A DNA stretch of 64,000 nt from Sva-07 sp963716235 (GTDB lineage: Bacteria; Actinomycetota; Acidimicrobiia; Acidimicrobiales; Ilumatobacteraceae): assembly GCA_963716235.1 (NCBI GenBank), contig CAVQTE010000030.1:124001-188000 (forward strand), written 5' to 3'. Positions 18,801 through 27,655 of the stretch are shown here, one piece after another. The notes beneath the pieces are model-generated. The model ran no database searches. It was not told the origin of the DNA and saw nothing but the letters and a program-made list of their open reading frames with translations. Position numbers and translations under genes: made by a program. The first letter of the stretch is position 1; each line of letters opens with the position of its first letter.

Positions 18801-20349
18801 ATGGATTCCGCCGACTCGCTCCGGGCACTTGACGATCTTCCGCGCACACCACACCTACGCGAGCTCTTCGCCACCGACCCGGGTCGAGCGGACCGATTCG
18901 TGGTCGAGGTCGCCGACCTGCACATCGACTGGTCGAAGCAGCTCGTCGACGACGTCGTGTTCACTGGTCTGATCGACGTTGCCCGTAGCGCCGGCGTCGA
19001 GGAGCGTCGGGACGCGATGTTCGCCGGCGAACACATCAACGTCACCGAGGATCGAGCAGTGATGCACGTCGCACTCCGTGCGCCGCGCACCTCGTCGATC
19101 GTCGTCGACGGTGTCGACGTGGTTCCAGACGTCCACGCCGTGCTCGACCAGATGGCAGCGTTCGCCGAGCGTGTCCGCGTCGACGAGCAGATCACCCACG
19201 TCGTGAACATCGGCATCGGAGGCTCCGACCTCGGCCCCGCAATGGCGTACCGGGCACTCGATGCGTACCGGCACGAGCGCCTTCGGTGTTCGTTCGTCTC
19301 GAACGTCGACGGCGCCGACATCGCCGCCGTGCTCGCCGGCTCCGACCCGGCATCGACACTGTTCATCGTCGCGTCGAAGACGTTCGGCACGATCGAAACG
19401 CTCACCAACGCCCGCACCGCTCGCGCGTTGGCTCGTCGAGGCGCTCGGCGAGTCGGCCGTCGGTGATCACTTCGTGGCGGTGTCGACGAATGCCGAACGG
19501 GTCACCGAGTTCGGCATCGATACCGCCAACATGTTCGGGTTCTGGGACTGGGTGGGCGGGCGTTACTCGGTCACCTCGGCCATCGGGTTGGCGCTGATGA
19601 TCGCGATCGGACCGGAACGCTTCGGTGAGTTCCTCGACGGATTTCATCGTGTCGACCAGCACTTCCGAACGGCGCCCATCGCCGAGAACGCCCCGGTCAT
19701 CATGGCCATGCTCGGCGTGTGGAACTCCAACGTGCTCGGCTCGGCCACCAAGGCGGTCCTACCGTACGCCGAGGAGTTGGCGCGGTTCCCTGCGTACCTG
19801 CAACAGCTCGACATGGAGTCCAACGGCAAGTCGGTTCGCCTCGACGGCACGCCGGTCGTGGGCGACAGCGGCCCGGTCGTGTGGGGCGAGCCCGGCACCA
19901 ACGGACAGCACGCGTTCTACCAACTCCTGCATCAGGGCACTCGAATCGTTCCGGCCGATTTCATCGGCTTCGCGAAGCCGCACCACGGATTCCAGGAACA
20001 CCACGACCTGCTGATGGCGAACCTGTTCGCGCAGTCCGAAGCCCTGGCGTTCGGCCGCGCCGCCGCCGACGACGAGCCCTACCGACAGTTCGACGGCAAC
20101 CGACCCAACACGGTGATCCTCGCGGAGCAACTCACGCCGTCGGTGCTCGGGCAGTTGATTGCGCTCTACGAACACATCGTGCACGTCCAGGGCACGGTCT
20201 GGGGAGTGAACAGCTACGACCAGTGGGGAGTCGAACTCGGCAAGGAGTTGGCGAATCGGATCACCCCGGAACTCATCGGCGATCCGAGCCCGCCGACCCA
20301 CGATTCGTCCACGAACGCCCTCATCTCCTGGTACCGCCACCACCGCTGA
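18801..20349 (+). CDS. pgi: Glucose-6-phosphate isomerase (apparent +1 frameshift near 19428)
   Basis: Interconverts glucose-6-P and fructose-6-P. The first frame covers residues 1-208 (VVNIGIGGSDLGPAMAYRAL; FIVASKTFGTIETLTNA). The next frame runs from WLVEALG to the end, including the signature WDWVGGRYSVTSAIGL, GEPGTNGQHAFYQLLHQGT and the C-terminal QWGVELGKELA. One extra T in GCGTTGGCTC (19428-19429) separates them; without it the chain is continuous, about 515 residues. Essential central enzyme, so probably a sequence error. TAGCGT (18787-18792) lies 8 bases before ATG 18801. Confidence 0.88.
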
Positions 20350-20424
20350 TCCACGCCCCTCCCCGAAAAATGCGGCCAGGTGGTCGCCGGGTGCACGAAT
20401 CAGCGCACATTTCGGAATGGGGGA

Positions 20425-20442
20425 TACCGGGTGGGGTACGCT
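20425..20442 (+). promoter_or_regulatory. CsoR-like operator overlapping -10 element
   Basis: A palindrome TACC-N6-GGTA (20425-20438) overlaps TACGCT (20437-20442), a -10 hexamer 6 bases before the ATG of the downstream CsoR-type gene. Overlap of operator-like symmetry and -10 suggests autorepression; the operator assignment is inference. Confidence 0.4.
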
Positions 20443-20448
20443 ACCGAG

Positions 20449-20721
20449 ATGCGGTTCCCCGAGGAAGTCAACGACGATGTCGTCAAGCGCTTGCGCCGTC
20501 TCGAGGGCCAGGTCCGCGGCGTCCAGCGGATGGTCGAGGAGGGCCAGGACTGTCGTGACATCGTCACGCAGCTCTCGGCATGCAAGGCCGCCCTCGACCG
20601 GGTCGGCTACCGCCTCGTCGTGGCCGGAATGCGTCATTGCGCCACGGTCGATCCCAACTCCGAAGCCACGCCGGACATCGACGCCGACGAGCTCGAGCGT
20701 CTGTTCATGAAGCTCAGCTGA
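20449..20721 (+). CDS. CsoR/RcnR-family metal- or thiol-sensing repressor
   Basis: About 90 residues, all-helical DUF156 repressor. VVKRLRRLEGQVRGVQRMVE is the family start, followed by DCRDIVTQLSACKAALDRVG and MRHC. Candidate sensing residues are Cys in QDC, Cys in SAC, and His-Cys in RHC. The N-terminal Cys and the later His/Cys could bind Cu(I) as in CsoR, or the cysteines could sense persulfide as in CstR. Start ATG 20449 is supported by TACGCT 6 bases upstream. No copper ATPase or sulfur-transfer gene is adjacent, so its regulon is unclear. Confidence 0.8.
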   Translation: MRFPEEVNDDVVKRLRRLEGQVRGVQRMVEEGQDCRDIVTQLSACKAALDRVGYRLVVAGMRHCATVDPNSEATPDIDADELERLFMKLS

Positions 20722-20804
20722 GCTCGCGGTTGTCGCCAGGGTTCGGCACGTCGGCCGGACCGCTCGGTTGCAGCGCAGACGCCCCGATGCGTCAGACTGA
20801 GAGG

Positions 20805-22224
20805 ATGCGCGACTACTCCAACATCTACATCGACGGTGCCTGGGTTCCCTCCGACGGAACCGGCCGTATCGAGGTCATCAACGCCGGCACCGAACAGGTG
20901 ATGGGATCGATCCCCGAGGGAACCGCGAGTGACGTCGACAAGGCTGTCGCCGCTGCCCGTCGGGCGTTCGACGGTTGGGCCGCCACCCCGGTCGAGGAAC
21001 GCCAGAAGTACATGATCCGTCTCAACGAGGCGCTGCAAGCTCGTTCGCCCGAAATCGCCGAGGTCATCGCCGGCGAGGTCGGCATGCCGATCACGTGGTC
21101 GACGATGATCCAGGCCGGCTTGCCTGCCGGCAACATGCAGACCTACGCCACGCTGCTCGACACCTTCGAGTTCGAAGAGACGATCGGCAACAGCCTCGTC
21201 GTGAAGGAGCCGGTCGGCGTCGTCGGTGCGATCACTCCGTGGAACTACCCACTGCACCAGATCATCTGCAAACTCGGCGGCGCGCTCGCGGCCGGCTGCA
21301 CCTTCGTGCTCAAGCCGTCCGAGGTTGCACCGCTCAATGCGTTCATCCTCGCCGAGATCGTCCACGAGATCGGCCTTCCGGCCGGCGTCTTCAACCTGGT
21401 CACCGGCACGGGCCCCGTCGTCGGCGCGGCGATCTCCGAGCACCCGGGCATCGACATGGTCAGCTTCACCGGTTCCACCCGCGGCGGGCAAGCAGGTTGC
21501 CGCCGCTGCCGCCGGCACCGTCAAGCGCGTTGCACTGGAGCTGGGCGGCAAGTCGGCGAACATCATCCTCGACGACGCCGATTTCGAGGCAGTGATCCCT
21601 CGCGGCATCTTCGCCGCGTACCTGAACTCCGGCCAGACCTGCACGGCACATACCCGCATGCTCGTTCCGAACAGCCGGTACGACGAGGCCGTCGCCATTG
21701 CTGCTGCCGCCGCCGACAACATGCAGGTCGACGATCCGGCGAAGGAGGGCATGCACCTCGGACCGCTGATCTCGCAGGCCCAATGGGACCGCGTGCAGGG
21801 CTACATCCAGAAGGGGATCGACGAAGGCGCAGTCGTGGCCGCCGGTGGCCTCGGCAAGCCCGAGGGCCACGAGACCGGCTACTTCGTCAAGCCGACCGTA
21901 CTTGCCAACGTCACCAACGACATGACCGTCGCGCAGGAGGAGATCTTCGGCCCGGTGCTCGTCGTCATCGGCTATGAGGACGACGACGACGCCGTGCGCA
22001 TCGCCAACGACAGCCTGTACGGCCTGTCCGGCGGCGTGTGGTCCGCCGATCAGGAGCGGGCGATCTCGGTGGCCCGTCGTATGCGCACGGGTGCAGTCGA
22101 CGTGAACGGCGGCTCGTTCAACATCGCTGCACCGTTCGGCGGCTACAAGCAGTCGGGCTACGGCCGTGAGAACGGCCCGTACGGGATCGACGAGTTCCTC
22201 CAGACCAAGTCGCTGCAGCTTTGA
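20805..22224 (+). CDS. NAD(P)-dependent aldehyde dehydrogenase (apparent +1 frameshift near 21483)
   Basis: Oxidises an aldehyde to the acid. Catalytic landmarks: Asn in ITPWNYPLHQ near 145, Glu in VALELGGKSANI, and nucleophile Cys in LNSGQTCTAHTRM; EEIFGPVL and the C-terminal GGYKQSGYGREN follow. The frame changes inside the NAD-binding FTGSTR-AGKQV segment: one extra G at about 21483 (CGCGGCGGG). Restored length is about 472 residues, normal for the family. ATG 20805 is preferred because CAGACT lies 6 bases upstream; ATG 20787 is in frame. Substrate unknown. Confidence 0.85.
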
Positions 22225-22240
22225 TCTCCAGTCGACGCTG

Positions 22241-22642
22241 ATGGCAGGGGAACGCATTCTCGTCGCGAAGGTCGGCCTCGACGGCCACGATCGCGGCGTC
22301 AAGATCGTGGCGCGGATCCTGCGAGATGCCGGTTACGAAGTGATCTACACGGGCCTGTTCCAAACTCCCGACACCGTCGCCGCAGCCGCCGTCGACGAGG
22401 ACGTCGACGCCATCGGCCTGTCGATGTTGTCGGGTGCCCACATGACGTTGGCGCCGTTGGTGGTCGACAAGTTGCGTGAGCGTGGTGTCGACATTCCGGT
22501 CATCGTCGGCGGCATCGTGCCGAACCACGACGTCGACGAGTTGCTCGCCACGGGTGTCGCCAAGGTGCTGACGCCCGGTGCGTCGGCCGACGAGGTCGTG
22601 GCGGCAGTTCGTGACGCGATCGACGCGACCGCCGCGACCTGA
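22241..22642 (+). CDS. Stand-alone cobalamin-binding protein (methylmalonyl-CoA mutase small/C-terminal domain type)
   Basis: 133 residues forming only the B12-binding domain of acyl-CoA mutases. The base-off motif DGHDRG sits near residue 15 (VGLDGHDRGVKIVARIL), SGAHMTL near 70 and the nucleotide-loop motif GGIVPNHD near 92. In known two-piece enzymes this small subunit pairs with a separate catalytic subunit to isomerise methylmalonyl-, isobutyryl- or ethylmalonyl-CoA. No large subunit lies in the window. It starts 17 bases after the aldehyde dehydrogenase and 17 bases before pafBC, so the three may be co-transcribed. Confidence 0.82.
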   Translation: MAGERILVAKVGLDGHDRGVKIVARILRDAGYEVIYTGLFQTPDTVAAAAVDEDVDAIGLSMLSGAHMTLAPLVVDKLRERGVDIPVIVGGIVPNHDVDELLATGVAKVLTPGASADEVVAAVRDAIDATAAT

Positions 22643-22658
22643 CGACGAGCGTTGACTG

Positions 22659-24572
22659 ATGGTCGACCGGGTCGAGCGCTTGACGAACCTGTTGGCGCTT
22701 CTCCTCGAGACCAACCAGGCCTTGAGTCTGGTGCAGATCGCCGGTGAACTGTCGGGCCAGTATCCGCAGGCCGACCAGGCCCGTCGGGCGTCGTTCGAGC
22801 GCGACAAGGCGGCACTTCGCGACATCGGCGTGCCGATCGAGACCGAGATCGTCGGTGGCGGGCCGTACGCCGGCCAGACGGTCTACCGGATCGACCGTCG
22901 AGCGTACGAACTGGCCGATCTCGACCTCGCACCCGACGAGATGCGGGCTCTGCAGATCGCCGTTGCCGCGGTGCGGACCGGCTCACCCACCGGCCAGGAG
23001 GCCATCTGGAAGCTCGGGGGAGCGCTCGGCGACGAGCGCCCACCGGTGTCGGCTGTCGTCCCCGATCGCCCGGAGCTGCCGGTCATCCGCGCTGCCGTTG
23101 CCAGTCGATCGACGATCGGCTTCTCCTATCGGGGCGAACCGCGCCGGCTCGATCCGTGGGGCCTCCTGCTGCGCGGCGGGTTCTGGTACGTGATCGGCCA
23201 CGACCACGACCGCAACGAACAGCGCACGTTCCGTGTCGATCGATTCGACCCGGACCCCGACGGCATCACCGTCGGCGAGTCCGGCTCGTACGAACGACCG
23301 CCGTCGTTCGATCCTCGGTCGGCGTTTCCGGCCGACCCGAAGGAGATCGGCCACGATGCCTTCGACGGCGTGCAGGCACTCGTTCGCGTCGATCACGTTC
23401 GAGCCGCAGCGATCGAGCGTGAACTCGGGAGTGAACGGGTGGTCCGCCGTGACGGCCAGGGTGTCGTGGTGTCGGTCCCGGCGTCGAACCTCCCTGCCTT
23501 CCGCTCGTGGGTTCTGGGCCTGCTCGAGCATGCCGTCGTTCTCGAACCGGCCGATGTCCGTGAGCACATCGTGACCTGGCTGGCGTCGGTCGCGGCCGGT
23601 GATGAGACGCTGAGTGGGCCGCGCAATGCCGAAGACCGGCTGCGGCGCCTCCTGGTGATGTTGCCCTGGCTGATGGAGGTCGGCGAGGTCCCGCTGGCCG
23701 ATGTCGCCCGCCGCTACGACCTGACCGAAGCGCAGGTGCAGCAGGATCTCGAGCTCGTCGCCATGTGTGGGCTGCCGCCGTTCGTCGACGAGATGGTCGA
23801 CGTGTTCGTCGACGAGGGGATGGTCTATGTCGGTGTGCCGCGCCTCTTCACGCGACCGTTGCGACTCACGGCACCCGAGGGTTTCACGCTGCTGGCGGCC
23901 GGCCGGGCGGCGATGGAACTTCCTGGTGCCGATCCCGACGGCCCGCTGGGACGAGGGCTCGACAAGCTGGCCGCAGCGTTGGGTGAGGTCGGGCTCGCGG
24001 CCGGTACCGACAACACCGCTGGCGTCGTGATCGATCTCGCCCGGCCGGCGATTGCCGACGATCTGGCGGAGGCGGCGGCAGCGGGTCGAGAGCTGTCGAT
24101 CAGCTACTACACGCCGGCGCGTGACGAGCTCGGTGACCGGGTCATCGTGCCCCGTCACGTGTTCGTCGACTCGGGTCACTGGTATGTCCTGGCCGACGAC
24201 GATCGGTCCGGACAGCGCCGCACGTTCCGCATCGACCGCATCGAATCGGCTGAGCCGACCGGCATCGTGATCAGCGCCGACGATCCTGCGATGGCCCCGG
24301 ACGGGTTCTTCGTCGACGCCGAGGTGCCCCGTGTGTCGGTCCGGCTCGGCCCGGCGGCGCAGTGGGTCATCGAGGAGTACCCGACCGACGCCGTCACGGA
24401 ACTGTCGGATCCGCCTGGTTGGATCGAGGTCCGGCTGCCGGTCTCCAGTGAGCGATGGCTGTCCAAGCTGCTCATCCGTCTCGGCCCGAACGCCGTGACG
24501 ATCGATCCCGAGGCCGCGACGGCGGCAGGCGTGCTCGCCCGCCGAGTGCTGGCCGGCTACAGCGACACGTAG
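22659..24572 (+). CDS. pafBC: PafB-PafC fusion, WYL-domain transcriptional regulator
   Basis: A 637-residue protein with two copies of the HTH-WYL-WCX layout. The first half (MVDRVERLTNLLALLLETNQ; WYL FSYRGEPRRLDPWGLLLRGGFWYVIGHD) resembles PafB. The second half (RLRRLLVMLPWLMEVGEVPLADVARRYDL; ISYYTPARDELGDRVIVPRHVFVDSGHWYVLADD) resembles PafC. In mycobacteria PafB and PafC together activate the main DNA-damage response independently of LexA; natural fusions are known in some actinobacteria. No proteasome accessory gene is visible next to it. Its 3' end overlaps the exonuclease gene by 16 bases. Confidence 0.85.
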   Translation: MVDRVERLTNLLALLLETNQALSLVQIAGELSGQYPQADQARRASFERDKAALRDIGVPIETEIVGGGPYAGQTVYRIDRRAYELADLDLAPDEMRALQIAVAAVRTGSPTGQEAIWKLGGALGDERPPVSAVVPDRPELPVIRAAVASRSTIGFSYRGEPRRLDPWGLLLRGGFWYVIGHDHDRNEQRTFRVDRFDPDPDGITVGESGSYERPPSFDPRSAFPADPKEIGHDAFDGVQALVRVDHVRAAAIERELGSERVVRRDGQGVVVSVPASNLPAFRSWVLGLLEHAVVLEPADVREHIVTWLASVAAGDETLSGPRNAEDRLRRLLVMLPWLMEVGEVPLADVARRYDLTEAQVQQDLELVAMCGLPPFVDEMVDVFVDEGMVYVGVPRLFTRPLRLTAPEGFTLLAAGRAAMELPGADPDGPLGRGLDKLAAALGEVGLAAGTDNTAGVVIDLARPAIADDLAEAAAAGRELSISYYTPARDELGDRVIVPRHVFVDSGHWYVLADDDRSGQRRTFRIDRIESAEPTGIVISADDPAMAPDGFFVDAEVPRVSVRLGPAAQWVIEEYPTDAVTELSDPPGWIEVRLPVSSERWLSKLLIRLGPNAVTIDPEAATAAGVLARRVLAGYSDT

Positions 24573-25132
24573 AACGGAGCGAGCTGCGAGGCGTCGGTGA
24601 TGCCGTGCGCAGCGAGGAGGTGGGGAAGGACCTCGGCGGTGGCGGTTGCATCGCCCAACGCATCGTGCGGTCGATCGAGGACGACGTCGTAGCGGGCGCA
24701 CACATCGGCGAGCCGGTGTGACTGTTCGCGTGACGGGTCGAGCCGCCGCGACATCCGCAGCGTGCACAACAGGGGGCTGAGGCCGGAGCGCAGCCGGTCG
24801 TCGGCCGGCCGACGTCGGGTGGCGCGGACGAGAAAGGCAGCGTCGAAGGCTGCGTTGTGGGCCGTGAAGATCGAGCCTTCGAGACGGTCCCCCAGTTCGT
24901 CGAGCGTGTCGCCGAGCAACGGGGCGTCCTTCAGATGCCGCCGCGTGATGCCGTGGATGTCGGTGGGGCCGACTCGTTGCAGCGGCCAACGCAATTTGAC
25001 GAAGCTCGACCACTTGTCGACGACGGTGCCGTCGGCGGTGACGGTGACGAGACCGACCTGGAGCACACGATGGCGGCGCGTCGAGAGCCCGGAGGTCTCC
25101 AGGTCGACGACGGCGAACGTGGGAAGCGGCAC
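24557..25132 (-). CDS. DEDDh 3'-5' exonuclease (DnaQ-like)
   Basis: A proofreading-type or RNase T-like exonuclease, 191 residues. Exo I FAVVDLETSG supplies Asp and Glu, exo II TAHNAAFDAAFL an Asp, and exo III HDALGDATAT the His and final Asp. This is the complete DEDDh set. It lacks polymerase or GIY-YIG partners, so it is a stand-alone nuclease. GTG 25132 is preferred because TAGGGT (25140-25145) is 7 bases upstream; GTG 25141 overlaps that hexamer. It is convergent with pafBC and overlaps it by 16 bases, which may couple their expression. Substrate unknown. Confidence 0.82.
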   Translation of the reverse strand: MPLPTFAVVDLETSGLSTRRHRVLQVGLVTVTADGTVVDKWSSFVKLRWPLQRVGPTDIHGITRRHLKDAPLLGDTLDELGDRLEGSIFTAHNAAFDAAFLVRATRRRPADDRLRSGLSPLLCTLRMSRRLDPSREQSHRLADVCARYDVVLDRPHDALGDATATAEVLPHLLAAHGITDASQLAPFYVSL

Positions 25133-25207
25133 GTCGGCCACCCTAGACAGTAGGTGTCACAGCCGGCGTTGCCACCCGTGTGTGGGTCGGGGCGTCGACC
25201 GGTGTTG

Positions 25208-25523
25208 TCAGCCCGCTTCGTGTTGCAGGCGGGCGCGGACCCCGATGGGTGCAGACACGGTGAACCCGGCGAGGTGGCGGTCCTCCTCGGACTCCCCGCC
25301 CCAGTAGCCGTACTCGCGGTGCGAGCGGGCGAAAGCTCGGCACTCGTTGACGACCGGGCACGCGGCGCAGAGCACTCTGTGCTTTCGCTTCACGGCGGGC
25401 CCGAGCCTGCGGGCGCTCGGCCTTGGGTGGGAAGAAGAGCTTCGTACGCCCCTTGCATGCTGCGAGATCCTGCCAGCTCTCGATCGTTGGCATGTCGAAT
25501 TGGTACAGCTCTGCAACGGCCAT
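25208..25523 (-). CDS. WhiB-family iron-sulfur transcription factor (apparent +1 frameshift near 25380)
   Basis: About 105 residues. The N-terminal frame reads MAVAELYQFDMPTIESWQDLAACKG with the first cluster Cys, then FFPPKAERPQARARREAKA. The other frame continues RVLCAACPVVNECRAFA (CX2CX5C, the other three cluster Cys), and GYWGGESEEDR, the family's G(V/I)WGG turn. Removing one base at about 25380 joins them. A strong ribosome site (GAGAGGGA) precedes ATG 25523. WhiB proteins bind a 4Fe-4S cluster and modulate sigma-factor-driven transcription; the subtype cannot be fixed. Only actinobacteria and their phages carry this family. Confidence 0.82.
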
Positions 25524-25678
25524 GGCGACTTCCCTCTCGTGCTGGGAGCGATGGTGAGCCGGGGGGATCGGCCCGCCATCGCTCGATTTAACACTAAATG
25601 TTCGGAGCAGAGGCCGCAACCGGATCACCGAAACATCGGAAGATGTCCTGATCTCACCTCACCAGGGGCGAGCCTGGA

Positions 25679-27088
25679 TCAGAGGAGTTCGGCGGCGAGA
25701 CTGGCGACGTCGCTGCGTTCGCACGCCGTGAGGGTGATGTGTCCGAAGCACTGCTGGCCGGCGAACGCTGATGTCAGCACGCTCAGGGCGTTGTTCGACT
25801 CGCCGAGATACGGCGCATCGATCTGGCTCGTGTCGCCGGTGAAGATCACCTTCGTGCCGTCGCCGACGCGCGTGAGGATGGTACGCAGCGTGGTCGGCTC
25901 GAGGTTCTGGGCCTCGTCGACCACCACGAACTGGCGCTGGAGCGACCGCCCCCGAAGGAAGGTGACCGACTCGAGCGACAACTGGCCGCGGGTGGTCAGC
26001 TCGTCGACCATGTCGCGGGCGTCCTTGATGCTGCCACGGTCGGTCAGCGCGACGACCGCGTCGTGGATCGCAGCCATCCACGGGTCGAGCTTCTCGTCGA
26101 GCCCGCCCGGGAGGAACCCCACGTCGGCCCGACCGACCGGCACGAGGGGCCGGTAGACGGCGAGGCGTTCGTACCGGGCGTGCTCGACGACCTGCTCGAG
26201 GCCGGCGGCGATCGCGAGGATGGTCTTGCCGGTGCCGGCGCGTCCGTCGAGGGCGATCACGGCGATGTCGGGATCGAGCAGCAGTTCGAGCGCGAATCGT
26301 TGCTCCTTGCTGCGTGGACGAAGTCCCCAGGCCTCGGGCGTGTGTTGAGGCAACAGGACGAACTCGTTGTCGACCGCGCGAACGAGTGCCGACTGCGAAC
26401 CCGAACGCAGCACGGCGAATTCGTTCTCGGTGAACTCGATGGCGGTGTCGGTCGTGATCGCATCGATGGCGACGGCACCGGCGGCGTACAGGCAGTCGAT
26501 GACTTCGTACGGTGCCTCGAGCGTCGACCATCCGACGGCTGCACTCTGACGATCCGACCGGGTGAGGCGATGCTCTGCGGCATCGACACCGAGATGCGCC
26601 GCCTTGATGCGCAGCGCGGCGTCGTTGCTGATCATCGTGGTCGGGCCGAAGTCGGATTGGCCGATGGCAGCGCCGATGATGCGGTTGTCGGGCACCGATG
26701 GGTCGAGCCCGTGCTCGACGAGAAGGTGCTTGCGAATGTTGTTGATCTCGATCTGCAGCGTGGCGGTGCCATTGCCGGTGGGTACCGGTTCGGCGAGCGA
26801 GCCGCCATGCGCGACGCGTAGTTCCTCGAGGGTGCGCAATGCCGTCCTGGCTGCTCGACCGACATCGTCGGCTCGACTCTTGAGCCCGTCGAGTTCTTCC
26901 ACGACGGTCAGCGGTATCACGACGTCGGCGTCGATGAACTCGAGCACGCAGGTCGGATCGGCAATCAACACGGAGGTGTCGACGACGAGTCGAGTTCGTT
27001 GGCCTCCCTTCGTCCGGTCGTGACCCGATGATGCGTGTTCGGCATCGGGGGTCGGTGCGCCAGCGGACGGAAGCAGGTCGGTCACCAT
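25679..27088 (-). CDS. PIN domain-PhoH ATPase fusion (PhoH2-like)
   Basis: 469 residues. An N-terminal PIN RNase domain (RLVVDTSVLIADPTCVLEF; VVIPLTVVEELDGLKS; DNRIIGAAI; MISNDAALRIKA) supplies acidic metal ligands. A C-terminal PhoH-type P-loop ATPase follows (Walker A DGRAGTGKT near 280; Walker B FVVVDEAQNLEP; sensor GDTSQID). PhoH2 proteins of mycobacteria are RNA helicase-ribonucleases. GAGGAG lies just before ATG 27088, fixing the start; the open frame runs further upstream without similarity. No frameshift. Confidence 0.87.
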   Translation of the reverse strand: MVTDLLPSAGAPTPDAEHASSGHDRTKGGQRTRLVVDTSVLIADPTCVLEFIDADVVIPLTVVEELDGLKSRADDVGRAARTALRTLEELRVAHGGSLAEPVPTGNGTATLQIEINNIRKHLLVEHGLDPSVPDNRIIGAAIGQSDFGPTTMISNDAALRIKAAHLGVDAAEHRLTRSDRQSAAVGWSTLEAPYEVIDCLYAAGAVAIDAITTDTAIEFTENEFAVLRSGSQSALVRAVDNEFVLLPQHTPEAWGLRPRSKEQRFALELLLDPDIAVIALDGRAGTGKTILAIAAGLEQVVEHARYERLAVYRPLVPVGRADVGFLPGGLDEKLDPWMAAIHDAVVALTDRGSIKDARDMVDELTTRGQLSLESVTFLRGRSLQRQFVVVDEAQNLEPTTLRTILTRVGDGTKVIFTGDTSQIDAPYLGESNNALSVLTSAFAGQQCFGHITLTACERSDVASLAAELL

Positions 27089-27369
27089 CACTCCTCGGCG
27101 GAAGCCTCGTGGATTTGCTCTGAAACGGATGTCATACCCAACGGGACGGTGTTCTAGCGCAGCCACCGCGCGTGGTGGTGGATGCGAAAGATCTCCAATA
27201 CCGGCAAGGGTCAACGGACAAGGTCGTTGCAGATGCAATGGGTTGGGTGCTTGAACGCGTGGTGCTCACGTCGGTCTCATGGTCACATCCCGCCGGAAAC
27301 GGTGGGGTCGGTCTCGGTGTGATCCACCGGGGTGAACAGCAACGCAACACCCATCCGAAAAGAGGACTC
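27089..27369. other. 281-base intergenic region upstream of HU gene
   Basis: It lies between divergent phoH2 and HU genes. It contains GCTTGAAC (about 27250) as a possible -35-like element and a purine-rich AGAGGA directly before the HU ATG. A short CCACCGCGCGTGGTGG palindrome occurs near 27161-27176. The HU reading frame stays open back to 27172 but is not conserved, so I regard this as a regulatory leader. Confidence 0.35.
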
Positions 27370-27651
27370 ATGGCAACCAAAGCAGAACTGATTGACGCAG
27401 TGGCCGACGCCGCTGGTGTGTCGAAGGCAGACGCAGAGCGCACCCTTGGCGCGTTCTTCGATCACGTCGTCGCCTCTACCAAGTCGGGTGAGAAGGTCGC
27501 ATGGCCGGGCTTCGGCTCGTTCAGCACCACCCAGCGCAGCGCCCGTACCGGCCGCAACCCGCAGACTGGTGCACCCGTGCAGATCAAGGCGTCGACGGCG
27601 ATGAAGTTCACCGCCAGCTCGACGCTCAAGTCCGCGCTCAACGGGAAGTGA
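27370..27651 (+). CDS. hup: HU family nucleoid protein
   Basis: 93-residue DNA-bending dimer. MATKAELIDAVADAAGVSKADAERT forms the dimer helices; the DNA-binding arm signature is WPGFGSFSTTQRSARTGRNPQTG (residues 45-67). The C-terminus ends at the HU core (LKSALNGK), without the lysine/alanine tail of mycobacterial HupB. That kind of tail is encoded instead by the next gene, four bases downstream in another frame. AGAGGA lies just upstream of ATG. Acts throughout the nucleoid. Confidence 0.92.
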   Translation: MATKAELIDAVADAAGVSKADAERTLGAFFDHVVASTKSGEKVAWPGFGSFSTTQRSARTGRNPQTGAPVQIKASTAMKFTASSTLKSALNGK

Positions 27652-27655
27652 TCTG

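Noticed and set aside
20350..20448. Possible riboswitch or tRNA before the CsoR-type gene
   Set aside because: Only a weak imperfect inverted repeat is present; no tRNA arms or known riboswitch core could be drawn.
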